From: Maribacter thermophilus
Lineage (GTDB): Bacteria > Bacteroidota > Bacteroidia > Flavobacteriales > Flavobacteriaceae
Length of the DNA stretch: 64,000 nt
Assembly: GCF_001020565.1 (NCBI RefSeq)
Contig: NZ_LDAS01000001.1
Location: forward strand, 2,690,520-2,754,519
Direction of reading: 5' to 3'
Shown: one piece after another, positions 19,895 through 28,023 of the stretch
Position numbering within the stretch: the first letter of the stretch is position 1
How the letters are laid out: the number at the start of each line of letters is the position of its first letter
Position numbers and translations under genes: made by a program
The notes under the pieces: model-generated
Seen by the model: only the letters and a program-made list of their open reading frames with translations
What the model was told of the DNA's origin: nothing
The model's database searches: none

Positions 19895-19940
19895 GTCTAT
19901 TTATAGACGGGTCTATTTTTGTTAGTGATAAAGAGTCTAT
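19895..19940 (+). promoter_or_regulatory. promoter with repeated GTCTAT half-sites upstream of the esterase
   Basis: TATTTTTG at 19914-19921 is a perfect -7 box. It is overlapped by a set of GTCTAT half-sites: an inverted pair at 19895-19900 and 19903-19908 (spacer TT), a direct copy at 19911-19916 running into the -7 box, and another at 19935-19940. This looks like an operator over a promoter. The transcript would have a leader of about 135 bases. No -33 TTG is present at normal spacing. Confidence 0.45.
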
Positions 19941-20062
19941 TGTCCCATTAAAAATGTGGCAAGACGAAAAATTATACGACTTAAAAACCCTATGTTTTTA
20001 GGGCAAAATAATAAGGAGAGAGAAAAGCAAACAACCCTAGCTCCGTCAAATAAGGAAAGTCT

Positions 20063-21049
20063 ATGAATTTAAAAGTTTCGTTATTTGCTTTCTTTGCCTT
20101 TATGGTGTTATTCTCAAGTACCATTTACTCACAAAGTTTTGATGGCATAACGGGCATTAGAGATACCTCTTTCACGGTAGCATCTGCCTATGCGAACGAT
20201 GTAAAAAAACATCCAAACATTAAAGTCGTAAAAGAGTTCAATCTAGAAACCGTAAAAGAACTCCATGATATTACCTATTGTTCATGGGGAGAACGAGAGC
20301 TTAAATTGGATGTATTTAAGAACACAACAGCTGCACCTGCTTTAAAAACGGCCATTATCATAATTCATGGTGGTGGTTGGCGTTCGGGACACAGAAGCCA
20401 ACACCATCCTTTGGCTCAACAACTAGCGAATAGGGGATATGTTTGCTTTACTCCAGAATACAGACTTTCTACCGAGGCTCTCTTTCCTTCCGCCATTTAT
20501 GATTTAAAAGCAGCTATACGATGGGTACGGGCAAATGCAGAAACCTACAACATAGATCCAGAAAAAATTGTTGTTTCCGGTTTTTCGGCAGGTGGTGAAT
20601 TGGCCGCCTTTTTAGGTACCACGGCCAACAAAGCGATATTTGAGAATGAGGGCTGTTTTTCAGAAGTATCATCACATGTAAACGCCATTATAGATATAGA
20701 CGGTACCCTTTCATTTGTACATCCGGACAGTGGCGAGGATAATGATCATATTTCTGCTGCCACCCATTGGTTCGGATATAATAAAAAAGAAAATCCCCTA
20801 TTGTGGAAGTTGGCATCTCCACTTACCCATGTAAGTTCTAAAACTCCCCCTTCTTTATTTATTAATAGCTCGGTATCGCATATGCATGCCGGCAGGGAAG
20901 ACTTTATAGAAATGCTTCGTGGTTATAATATATATTCAGAGGTTATTTCATTTGAGACGGCCCCCCACTCCTTTATCTTATACCATCCATGGTTTGAGCC
21001 TTCGGTAAACGGTATAGATAATTTTTTACAACTAGTTTTTCAGTTTTAG
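20063..21049 (+). CDS. exported alpha/beta-hydrolase esterase
   Basis: A signal peptide (FAFFAFMVLFSSTIYSQ) precedes an alpha/beta hydrolase of the HGGGW type, 328 residues in all. The oxyanion motif is IIHGGGWRSG, the nucleophile elbow GFSAGGELA, and a late His sits in APHSFILYHPW. Such enzymes hydrolyse carboxyl esters, including acetyl or feruloyl groups on polysaccharides. Being exported and next to uronate genes, a role in trimming substituted uronate-containing glycans is plausible but not shown. Confidence 0.82.
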   Translation: MNLKVSLFAFFAFMVLFSSTIYSQSFDGITGIRDTSFTVASAYANDVKKHPNIKVVKEFNLETVKELHDITYCSWGERELKLDVFKNTTAAPALKTAIIIIHGGGWRSGHRSQHHPLAQQLANRGYVCFTPEYRLSTEALFPSAIYDLKAAIRWVRANAETYNIDPEKIVVSGFSAGGELAAFLGTTANKAIFENEGCFSEVSSHVNAIIDIDGTLSFVHPDSGEDNDHISAATHWFGYNKKENPLLWKLASPLTHVSSKTPPSLFINSSVSHMHAGREDFIEMLRGYNIYSEVISFETAPHSFILYHPWFEPSVNGIDNFLQLVFQF

Positions 21050-21489
21050 GCCTTATAACCATCTTACATACCGTTCTCAACCTTTCTAATATAGAAAACC
21101 TGGCACTTTATAAGAATTTTGCCCTGTTTAACAATCAAAAAAACAGGTCCAAAATCATTCAAAAATAATTGACAAACAATTGTTTGCGATCATAAAAAGA
21201 TTCCGTTCTCAAATAATCAGTGATAACATAAAGCTATTACAACTAAATCTATAGCACACTTATAATTATCGATTTTACCTTTTAGATTTAAAGAAATGTC
21301 ATAAATACGGCACATTTACCATAAAATAGTAACGCAAAAAAGCTTGTGTTCATAGAAGAAAACAAGCTCTTTTAAGATTCATTTATTGATTACCTCAACC
21401 AGTGCAGTGCTGATCCCTATTTTTTTACATCCAATATAGTCAGTTGATACCGACGTATAATCGGTATAGGTTTAAGTACCAGGCTATGT
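21050..21489. other. convergent intergenic region with palindromes
   Basis: These 440 bases lie between the esterase stop and the KDPG aldolase stop. They hold an inverted repeat CCTGTTT/AAACAGG (21123-21129 and 21141-21147, loop 11) without a T-run, a perfect 14-base palindrome CAAACAATTGTTTG (21173-21186), and the terminator listed separately. No gene is evident. Confidence 0.5.
21336..21368 (-). terminator. terminator of the KDG/KDPG operon
   Basis: Read on the minus strand, AGCTTGT (21368-21362) pairs with ACAAGCT (21347-21341) around a 14-base loop. A run of T (A on the plus strand at 21336-21340, plus the stem's own T) follows. It lies about 120 bases beyond the aldolase stop. Confidence 0.65.
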
Positions 21490-22158
21490 TCAGTTTCTCA
21501 TTTTTTTGATTTTCGCCAAAGTCTCTCTAACGGTATTCTCCAACCCAACAAAATCTTTCTTCGCCAAAACTTCTTTACTGATAAGTTTTGAACCCATTCC
21601 AACACAGGTAACACCAGCATCAAACCACCCCTTAAGATTCTCCTCATCTGTACTTACCCCACCTGTAGGCATAATGCTTGTCCATGGTTGTGGGCCTTTG
21701 ATCCCTTTTACAAAACCAGGTCCATATAGGGCCCCTGGAAACAATTTTACGATTTCACAGCCTAATTCCTCAGCCCTATTAATTTCGGTCAATGAACCAC
21801 AGCCAGGCGACCACAACACCTTTCTACGATTACATACGATTGCAATGTCTTCACGCAAAGAAGGAGTCACTATAAAATTCGCTCCCATTTGCATAAACAT
21901 ACTTGCCGCTGCGGCATCGGTAATGGAACCTACGCCCATGATCATACCCGGAAGTTCTTTGATCGCGTATTTATTAAGTTCGGAAAACACCTCGAAAGCA
22001 AAATCACCTCTAGCGGTAAACTCCATCAATCTTGCTCCGCCATCATAACAGGCTTTGAGTACTTTTTTTCCTAACGCTACGTCAGGATGGTAAAACAAAG
22101 GAACCATTCCAGATTCTTTCATAACCTGTGCTACTTCTATTCTTGAAAATTGTGCCAT
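21490..22158 (-). CDS. eda: KDPG/KHG aldolase
   Basis: This 222-residue class I aldolase splits 2-keto-3-deoxy-6-phosphogluconate into pyruvate and glyceraldehyde 3-phosphate. The Schiff-base Lys lies near 138 (CEIVKLFPG) and the catalytic Glu near 46 (RLMEFTARG). The phosphate-binding stretch is MPTGGVSTD. It is the last gene of a minus-strand operon (MFS, SDR, KDG kinase, phosphofructokinase, aldolase), only 8 bases after the phosphofructokinase gene. Confidence 0.95.
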   Translation of the reverse strand: MAQFSRIEVAQVMKESGMVPLFYHPDVALGKKVLKACYDGGARLMEFTARGDFAFEVFSELNKYAIKELPGMIMGVGSITDAAAASMFMQMGANFIVTPSLREDIAIVCNRRKVLWSPGCGSLTEINRAEELGCEIVKLFPGALYGPGFVKGIKGPQPWTSIMPTGGVSTDEENLKGWFDAGVTCVGMGSKLISKEVLAKKDFVGLENTVRETLAKIKKMRN

Positions 22159-22166
22159 TTATACTC

Positions 22167-23387
22167 TTATTTTTCTTTTAAAATTTTATTGAAATCATAT
22201 TTCGAAGGATTGTCTACATACTCTTTGGCCTCTTCATAATCTTCGGTATTCAGGTAATATAGATTTTGAAAACACAGTTTTGCAAATTCAGAATCTACAT
22301 CTACCAATCTGGGGGGTATTTTACCTGAGGCATCTTGCATATCCGACAAAAAAAGAGGGGCAACCTCTCCTCTGGAATTTGCGGTGACCATACAACCGCT
22401 TTTTCCTTCATCAAATATTTTTTTAACCCCAAGCCCCAACAAGGTACATAATGTTAGATCAAAACCAATAGGCCTACAGCAACGAAGTTCATAACCAAGT
22501 TCTACCGGTCTACTTTTAATATCGATACCCAGTTCTTTCAATTCTTGTTGTACCAGCATATTAAATATGTGGGCCTTGCTTACATTTCCCAATTCGGGAT
22601 GACCGTGCGCATCGTACGTAAAATTGATACCGCATTTATTCAGCTCCGATTTGGGCATATTATGAAAGACCCCTTCGCTAATGAGGGCTACGCCATAATC
22701 TATATTCCTGATCTTTCTTTTTATCATCGAAGAAATGACCATACGCACCACTTTATCGAAAGTGATATTGGTTTCTTGAAACATTTCGGGGATAACCATC
22801 ATTGGAAAATGACAACTTGCCGCAATACCGAATGCTAAATGACCTGCCGATCTCCCCATAGTGGACATTACAAACCAATTTTGACTGGTACGCGCATCCT
22901 CATAGGTAGTATTCCCAATTCGAACTCCCTCGTCTTTGGCCGAATGAAAACCAAATGTGGGATTTCTATCGGGCAAAGGCAAATCATTATCGATCGTCTT
23001 AGGAACGTGAATATTGGAAATGGAGATTCCTTCTTTTTTTAAATAGCCCGTAATTCTGTTGGCAGTAGAAGCAGTATCATCCCCACCGATACTAACCAAC
23101 AGTTTTACATTATTCTCGCTAAAAAGGTTAGTGTTTAGCTTTTCGTTCTTGGGCTTAAAACGACTCATTATTAAAGTTGAACCGCCTCTACTGAAAATTC
23201 TGTCAGCATGAAAAAAATCGAATTCCTTAATCTTCGGATGTGTATCAAACAGTCCCTTAAACCCCTCATGTAGCCCTAATACCCGATAATCATCTTTTAA
23301 AAAAGCCTTTGCGACCGTACTGATTACAGAATTTATACCAGGAGCAGGACCACCACCACAAAGAATTAATATGGACTTTTTTGACAT
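22167..23387 (-). CDS. 6-phosphofructokinase, probable pyrophosphate-dependent type
   Basis: This 406-residue protein is of the PfkA superfamily: GGGPAPGINS at the start, catalytic TIDND at 131-135, and MGRSAGHLA. Two positions mark the phosphoryl donor. GGDD at 101-104 has Asp where ATP enzymes have Gly, and PKTIDND has Lys at 130 where ATP enzymes have Gly. Both are hallmarks of PPi-dependent enzymes, which are reversible. Lying between KDG kinase and KDPG aldolase, it could turn triose-derived fructose bisphosphate back to fructose 6-phosphate during growth on uronates. The donor is inferred from residues and is untested. Confidence 0.87.
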   Translation of the reverse strand: MSKKSILILCGGGPAPGINSVISTVAKAFLKDDYRVLGLHEGFKGLFDTHPKIKEFDFFHADRIFSRGGSTLIMSRFKPKNEKLNTNLFSENNVKLLVSIGGDDTASTANRITGYLKKEGISISNIHVPKTIDNDLPLPDRNPTFGFHSAKDEGVRIGNTTYEDARTSQNWFVMSTMGRSAGHLAFGIAASCHFPMMVIPEMFQETNITFDKVVRMVISSMIKRKIRNIDYGVALISEGVFHNMPKSELNKCGINFTYDAHGHPELGNVSKAHIFNMLVQQELKELGIDIKSRPVELGYELRCCRPIGFDLTLCTLLGLGVKKIFDEGKSGCMVTANSRGEVAPLFLSDMQDASGKIPPRLVDVDSEFAKLCFQNLYYLNTEDYEEAKEYVDNPSKYDFNKILKEK

Positions 23388-23427
23388 GCTCTTTTGATTA
23401 AGGAAGACTCATATTGATTATTGTTTT

Positions 23428-24468
23428 TTAACGAGAAACCCTACCAGAGGCATCGCCACCCATTAACTTGTTTACTTCGTCTACGGTAACCAAATTCGCA
23501 TCTCCCTTAATAGTATGCTTAAGACAAGAAGCTGCTACCGCAAAGTCCAACGCGCTTTGATCATCGCCCGGATACGTTAATAGACCATAGATAAGACCTC
23601 CCATAAACGAATCGCCTCCACCTACACGGTCTACGATATCGGTAATTTGATATTCGCGTGTTTTATACATGGTAGAACCATCATACAAAACACCCGCCCA
23701 TGTATTGTGAGAAGCTGAAATAGAACCTCTTAAAGTAGTTATCACCTTTTTGGCTTTAGGGAATTTTTTCATCATCTGTTTACAGACCGATAAAAATGCC
23801 TCTGCCTTTACGTGTTCTCCTTGGGTGGTAATGTCCAACCCTTCCGGTTTAATACCGAAATGTTTTTCGGCATCTTCCTCATTCCCCAAAATGATATCGC
23901 AGTACGACGTAAGTTCTGTCATTATTGCTTCGCGGTCCCCACCATAATTCCACAGTTTTGCCCTGTAATTTAAATCGGTAGAAATAGTAATTCCCATTTC
24001 GCTGGCTACTTTTACCGCTTCTAAACATGCATCGGCAGCTCCTTGAGAAATAGCGGGTGTAATACCGGTCCAATGAAACCAACCGGCCCCTTCAAAAACC
24101 TTTTTCCAATCAATCATGCCGGGCTTAATTTCACTAATGGCCGAATGCGCTCTATCATACACCACTTTACTGCCACGGCTTACCGCTCCCGTTTCTAAGA
24201 AATAAATACCCAAACGGTCACCTCCATAGATGATATTTTGTGTATTTACCCCACGTTTGCGCATTTCCATTAACGCACACTCACCAATATCATTTTTTGG
24301 CAATCGTGTTACAAAATCTACGGGAATACCATAATTTGCCAACGATACGGCTACATTGGATTCCCCTCCTCCGTAAACTACATCAAATTCTGTGGCTTGG
24401 GAAAACCTTAAAAATCCTTTAGGCGCCAATCTTAGCATAATTTCCCCGAATGTTACTACTTTTTTCAT
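23428..24468 (-). CDS. kdgK: 2-keto-3-deoxygluconate kinase (PfkB family)
   Basis: This 346-residue sugar kinase has the PfkB N-terminal pattern (TFGEIMLRLAPKG and VYGGGESNVAVSLA) and the C-terminal catalytic motif DRVGGGDSFMGG, where Asp is the base. It phosphorylates KDG to KDPG, the substrate of the aldolase two genes on. I use the ATG at 24468; the longer frame would start with TTG at 24477. It sits 40 bases upstream of the phosphofructokinase gene and 39 bases downstream of the SDR gene. Confidence 0.92.
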   Translation of the reverse strand: MKKVVTFGEIMLRLAPKGFLRFSQATEFDVVYGGGESNVAVSLANYGIPVDFVTRLPKNDIGECALMEMRKRGVNTQNIIYGGDRLGIYFLETGAVSRGSKVVYDRAHSAISEIKPGMIDWKKVFEGAGWFHWTGITPAISQGAADACLEAVKVASEMGITISTDLNYRAKLWNYGGDREAIMTELTSYCDIILGNEEDAEKHFGIKPEGLDITTQGEHVKAEAFLSVCKQMMKKFPKAKKVITTLRGSISASHNTWAGVLYDGSTMYKTREYQITDIVDRVGGGDSFMGGLIYGLLTYPGDDQSALDFAVAASCLKHTIKGDANLVTVDEVNKLMGGDASGRVSR

Positions 24469-24507
24469 ACTAAACAATATTAATTTTTATTGACTGGTTT
24501 CTCTATT

Positions 24508-25269
24508 TTAAATTCCAAGACCTTGACCTCCACCAATTTGAATGGTTTCCGCCGTAAGAAAAGCGGCATCTTTGCCTGCTAAAAATGAAATAACGGAGGC
24601 TACTTCTTCTGGCTGACCCAATCTTCCCAACAAGATGTTATTCTTCCAAGAGGCGAACACTTCCGGTTTTGTTGATTTTATCTGTGCATGAAAAGGTGTG
24701 TCTATCGTACCCGGAGATACCGCGTTCACCCTAATACCATACTCGGCAAGGTCTTTTGCCAAAGCCCTTGTTATGGCATGTACTCCTGCCTTTGAAGTAC
24801 CATAAATTCCTGCTCCCGGTCCACCGGCATTCCATGCTGCGATAGATGTATAGTTGATAATCGTAGGAAGATCCCCTTTTTTAAGAAATGGAATGGCCGC
24901 TCTTGAAGCAAAGAATACAGAGTCTAGGTTCAATGCCATCACCGACCTGTAAAATTCCGTTGTCATTTCTTCGAATCTGGACCTTCCGCCCAATCCCCCT
25001 GCGTTATTTACGAGTACGTCTATTTTTCCGTATTTTTCGCCTATCGTCTTAATATTGAAAGTTACAGCTTCTTCGTTGGTAACGTCAAAACTGTAGTACG
25101 CCGCAGTAATGCCCTCAGCGGAAAGTTCCTTTAACCTTTCTGCACCCGCTTCATCATCAATACCGTTCAATATAACAATATAACCGTCTTGTCCCAATCT
25201 TTTTGCTACTTCAAAACCAATACCTCCGGTCGCTCCTGTAATTACTGCTACTTTTTTCTCTAAACTCAT
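24508..25269 (-). CDS. SDR oxidoreductase, probable uronate/DEH reductase
   Basis: This 253-residue classical short-chain dehydrogenase has the nucleotide-binding TGATGGIG, NNAGG, active-site Ser in NYTSIAAW and catalytic YGTSK. Its place between a hexuronate-type MFS gene and KDG kinase suggests that it reduces the keto-uronate that feeds KDG. The candidates are 4-deoxy-5-hexoseulose uronate (from alginate, or pectin via KduD) or fructuronate. Flavobacterial alginolytic operons carry such an SDR in the same position. Substrate and cofactor preference cannot be settled by eye. Confidence 0.85.
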   Translation of the reverse strand: MSLEKKVAVITGATGGIGFEVAKRLGQDGYIVILNGIDDEAGAERLKELSAEGITAAYYSFDVTNEEAVTFNIKTIGEKYGKIDVLVNNAGGLGGRSRFEEMTTEFYRSVMALNLDSVFFASRAAIPFLKKGDLPTIINYTSIAAWNAGGPGAGIYGTSKAGVHAITRALAKDLAEYGIRVNAVSPGTIDTPFHAQIKSTKPEVFASWKNNILLGRLGQPEEVASVISFLAGKDAAFLTAETIQIGGGQGLGI

Positions 25270-25291
25270 AATTATTTAAATATTAACCTCG

Positions 25292-26569
25292 TTATGCTGA
25301 TTCAATTTCTACTGGTCTAATTCTTTTTATCAATGTATAAATGGATAGTACGGCCATTGGGGCCAATACCGCTATTACAATAAATGCAGGTGTATAGGAC
25401 ACTTGCGCGATCATCGGTATCAATGAGTTCATGATAATTACCGATACCGCTGCCACGGTTCCTGCGAGTCCCGCCAATGTACCTACCGACGGACCCCTGA
25501 ACAAATCGCTGGATATAGTCTGAATGTTGCCTATGGCAAACTGAAAACCGAAGAGAACAATGGCCACGATATAAATAAAAGTCATGGGGTTATTCTCGTT
25601 TACCAAGAATATAATGCCCAACAAACCTAGAAATATCAGAACCCCGCCAATGGTTATGGTTATTTTTCTTGCAGCATCTACTGATTTTGTTTCCATCAAT
25701 TTGCCACTGTACCATCCACCAATGATACTACCTGCCATTCCTCCCAAATAAGATATCCAAATGGTTGAGCCGATCTCTTCTACACTAAAGCCGAATTTAG
25801 AATTTAGGTAAAGGGGCATCCAACCTACGAACAACCACCATATTGGTTCTATAAAAAATCTGGAGGCCAGTACGCCCCATGATTCTTTATAACTGAGAAT
25901 TTCAAGGACCGACAATCCTTTTGCTTCGTCTTCCTTAGGTAAATCACCTATGCTGTCAGAATTTATAAACTTTAATTCTTCTTCTGTAATCCAGGGGTGT
26001 TTACCTGGTTTGGATTTATTAATGAACAACCACGGAATTACCCATAGCAAACCTACGACCCCAATTATAATAAAGGTTGTACGCCATCCAAAATGGCCAT
26101 ATAAATAAGCGATTAAAAGAGGTGCTATAACACTTCCAAGTGAGGCGCCGGCATTAAATATACCTTGTGCGATGGCCCGTTGTTTAACGGGAAACCATTC
26201 TCCGTTACTTTTTACGGCACCAGGCCAATTGCCCGCTTCGCCCAACCCTAAAAGCGCCCTAAAAATGGTAAGGGACACCAATCCTCTGGCGAAAGCATGA
26301 AATACCGAGGCTACCGACCATACAACGATCGATACTACAAACCCCATTCTTGTTCCTATGATGTCATATAATTTACCCGAGAGGAATTTACCAATGGCAT
26401 ACGTACCCATGAAAATACTCAGCATTATGCCATAATCAGACTCGTCCATTCCCAAATCTTTACCCATTTCTGGCCACATGACACCAAATGCCGTCCTATC
26501 TATATAATTGATAACCGTTGCCAAACAGATCAACGTAATTATCCACCATCTTAAACCTTTTACTTTCAT
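25292..26569 (-). CDS. MFS hexuronate transporter (ExuT/ACS family type)
   Basis: This 425-residue protein has 12 membrane spans and the anion:cation symporter family signature. The first span carries YIDRTAFGVMWPEM, followed by GKLYDIIGTRMGF and RALLGLGEAGNWPGAVK; the family's conserved motif includes GxGEAxxxP. It is the first gene of the kdgK-eda operon, 22 bases before the SDR gene. It would import monomeric or unsaturated uronates. Confidence 0.9.
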   Translation of the reverse strand: MKVKGLRWWIITLICLATVINYIDRTAFGVMWPEMGKDLGMDESDYGIMLSIFMGTYAIGKFLSGKLYDIIGTRMGFVVSIVVWSVASVFHAFARGLVSLTIFRALLGLGEAGNWPGAVKSNGEWFPVKQRAIAQGIFNAGASLGSVIAPLLIAYLYGHFGWRTTFIIIGVVGLLWVIPWLFINKSKPGKHPWITEEELKFINSDSIGDLPKEDEAKGLSVLEILSYKESWGVLASRFFIEPIWWLFVGWMPLYLNSKFGFSVEEIGSTIWISYLGGMAGSIIGGWYSGKLMETKSVDAARKITITIGGVLIFLGLLGIIFLVNENNPMTFIYIVAIVLFGFQFAIGNIQTISSDLFRGPSVGTLAGLAGTVAAVSVIIMNSLIPMIAQVSYTPAFIVIAVLAPMAVLSIYTLIKRIRPVEIESA

Positions 26570-26602
26570 ATTTCTTTATTTTGAAAAAAGCTAACTTGAA
26601 TA

Positions 26603-26646
26603 TGTCTTCTGTATTTGCACACCATATGTGGTATACACAGAAGACA
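26603..26646 (-). promoter_or_regulatory. long inverted repeat in the leader of the uronate operon
   Basis: The perfect 10-base arms TGTCTTCTGT (26603-26612) and ACAGAAGACA (26637-26646) enclose a smaller ACCA-TATG-TGGT dyad (26621-26632). It lies 34 bases upstream of the MFS start codon, so it is either an operator or a leader-RNA hairpin. There is no T-run after it on the minus strand. Confidence 0.5.
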
Positions 26647-26664
26647 ATATCCCCTTTATTCCAA

Positions 26665-26716
26665 ATACTTAAACCTTGACCAAAAATTTGAAAAATACTT
26701 AACGAGTATTAAGTAT
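26665..26716. repeat. three ATACTTAA elements upstream of the uronate operon
   Basis: ATACTTAA occurs at 26665-26672 and 26695-26702 (30 bases apart), and inverted as TTAAGTAT at 26709-26716. The last two form an 8-base inverted repeat with a 6-base centre. Repeated half-sites just upstream of an operon suggest a second regulator site. Confidence 0.4.
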
Positions 26717-26801
26717 ATCATAATTTATAGAGCATAGTCCAGTATTACTTCCCTTCGTTTATTATACGGAAAGACAAAAACGTGCATTCTTGTCCCTCCG
26801 T

Positions 26802-27068
26802 TCATGTTTTATTTTGAGTGTTATAACAGTACAGATACAATGTTTTAAATTTCGGTGTCCTTAATTCTACAATACCAAAGCTTCCCAGTTTTTGAATGGC
26901 CTCCCCAATATTACTTTTGCCCACACCGATTTTTTCGGACAGCATTCTTTCTGAAGGAAATTTATAGCCAGAATCCAGTTTTTTATAATTTATCACATCA
27001 CGGATCTTGGAAATTTTGTTGCTTAGAACTTCTTTATGACCATTATTAGATAGGATTTCCAACTTCAT
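26802..27068 (-). CDS. truncated GntR-family regulator (winged helix only)
   Basis: From the ATG at 27068 this encodes 88 residues. It holds a GntR/FadR-type winged helix-turn-helix (KISKIRDVINYKKLDSGYKFPSERMLSEKIGVGKS, NIGEAIQKLGSFGIVELR) and then stops after an unrelated tail (YLYCYNTQNKT). GntR regulators of this kind are normally about 230 residues with a C-terminal ligand-binding domain, which is absent. I found no continuation in the other two minus-strand frames or in the next 230 bases. It sits between the uronate operon and the RraA gene. It may be a decayed regulator, or a stand-alone DNA-binding domain. An upstream in-frame ATG at 27179 would place the operator inside the gene and is rejected. 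Confidence 0.6.
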   Translation of the reverse strand: MKLEILSNNGHKEVLSNKISKIRDVINYKKLDSGYKFPSERMLSEKIGVGKSNIGEAIQKLGSFGIVELRTPKFKTLYLYCYNTQNKT

Positions 27069-27096
27069 ATATGTGTTTATCTTATATTTTAATAAA

Positions 27097-27121
27097 TTGG
27101 TTAACCAATTTGGTTTACCAA
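27097..27121. promoter_or_regulatory. tandem GntR-type operators (TTGGTNNACCAA x2)
   Basis: TTGGTTAACCAA (27097-27108, perfect palindrome) and TTGGTTTACCAA (27110-27121, one asymmetric centre) are spaced 13 bases centre to centre. They start 29 bases upstream of the truncated GntR gene and overlap its -7 box. The form TTGGTnnACCAA is typical of FadR-subfamily GntR sites, so they are very likely autoregulatory. Confidence 0.75.
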
Positions 27122-27148
27122 AAATACATATATTTGTAGAACCTCCAA
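27119..27148 (-). promoter_or_regulatory. promoter of the GntR gene
   Basis: On the minus strand, TTG (27148-27146), 19 bases, then TATTTTTG (27126-27119) is a textbook Bacteroidetes promoter (TTG-N19-TAnnTTTG). The operators begin at its last bases, so a bound repressor would block it. A second, plus-strand -7 box, TATATTTG at 27129-27136, faces the RraA gene, making this a compact divergent control region. Confidence 0.65.
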
Positions 27149-27277
27149 ATTTATTAACACAAAACTGAGATATACACACAAAGTAGGTCTAAAAAATAAA
27201 GGATCCTGAATTGAATCCTTTTTACAACTATGTATCATTACCTCTCTTAAGAGGAACGGAACACAAACCATACAACT

Positions 27278-27979
27278 ATGACCATAAAAGAAAAACTAAA
27301 AAAAGTTAGTACAGCAACGGTCGCTACCTGCCTTTTCAAAAGAGGACTTAAAAATCAATTTATACAAAATGTACGCCCGTTAAAGCCAGGCAGGCCCACC
27401 ATGGTCGGCGAAGCTTACACATTACGTTACATACCAGCCAGAGAAGACTTAAACCCGATAGAAGTTTTTAAAGACCCCAAACACCTACAACGGGTAGCTA
27501 TGGAACAGTGTCCGCCCGGTGCCGTAATGGTAATCGATAGTAGACAAAATGCCAGAGCTGCTTCGGCAGGTTCTATTTTAATTACAAGATTAATGGTCAG
27601 GGGAGCTGCAGGCATAGTTACCGACGGGGGTTTTAGGGATGCGGCCGAGATTGCAGCATTGGATTTTTCTTCTTATCACAACCGACCTTCGGCGCCTACC
27701 AATCTTACCCTTCACCAAGCCATATCTATAAACGACCCCATAGGTTGTGGTGATGTTGCCGTATTTCCCGGCGATATTATTTTAGGTGATGACGATGGGG
27801 TTATGGTAATACCAGCGCATATGGCCGAAAGTGTAGCCGACGAGTGCCTACAAATGACCCTATATGAGGAATTTGTTATGGAAAGCGTTCAAAAAGGTGA
27901 AGCCATTATTGGTCTCTACCCTCTCACTAATAACAAAAACAAAGAAAGATTTGAAGCTTGGATAAAGGCAAAAGAATAA
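27278..27979 (+). CDS. RraA-family protein (HMG/CHA aldolase-like)
   Basis: This 233-residue protein is of the RraA/HMG-aldolase fold. The metal/pyruvate site appears as GAAGIVTDGGFRD, with Arg-Asp as in metal-dependent 4-hydroxy-4-methyl-2-oxoglutarate aldolases, followed by GDIILGDDDGVMVIP. Members act either as aldolases/oxaloacetate decarboxylases or, in gamma-proteobacteria, as RNase E inhibitors. The catalytic residues and the setting beside sugar-acid genes favour an aldolase or decarboxylase acting on a keto acid. It is divergent from the truncated GntR gene and shares its operator region. Confidence 0.85.
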   Translation: MTIKEKLKKVSTATVATCLFKRGLKNQFIQNVRPLKPGRPTMVGEAYTLRYIPAREDLNPIEVFKDPKHLQRVAMEQCPPGAVMVIDSRQNARAASAGSILITRLMVRGAAGIVTDGGFRDAAEIAALDFSSYHNRPSAPTNLTLHQAISINDPIGCGDVAVFPGDIILGDDDGVMVIPAHMAESVADECLQMTLYEEFVMESVQKGEAIIGLYPLTNNKNKERFEAWIKAKE

Positions 27980-28023
27980 TATGACCGAAGGCCACTTTTC
28001 AAGGTGCCTATATTTTAAAAGAC

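Noticed and set aside
26802..27179. Longer 125-residue start for the GntR fragment
   Set aside because: It would put the operators and promoter inside the coding region; the shorter start at 27068 fits the family N-terminus.
27278..27979. RraA as an RNase E inhibitor
   Set aside because: The Arg-Asp catalytic site of aldolase-type members is kept and the context is catabolic.
27979..28023. Hairpin-like AGGCCAC/GTGCCT between the RraA gene and the helical-repeat gene
   Set aside because: It needs a bulge and has only a poor T-run; too weak to call a terminator.
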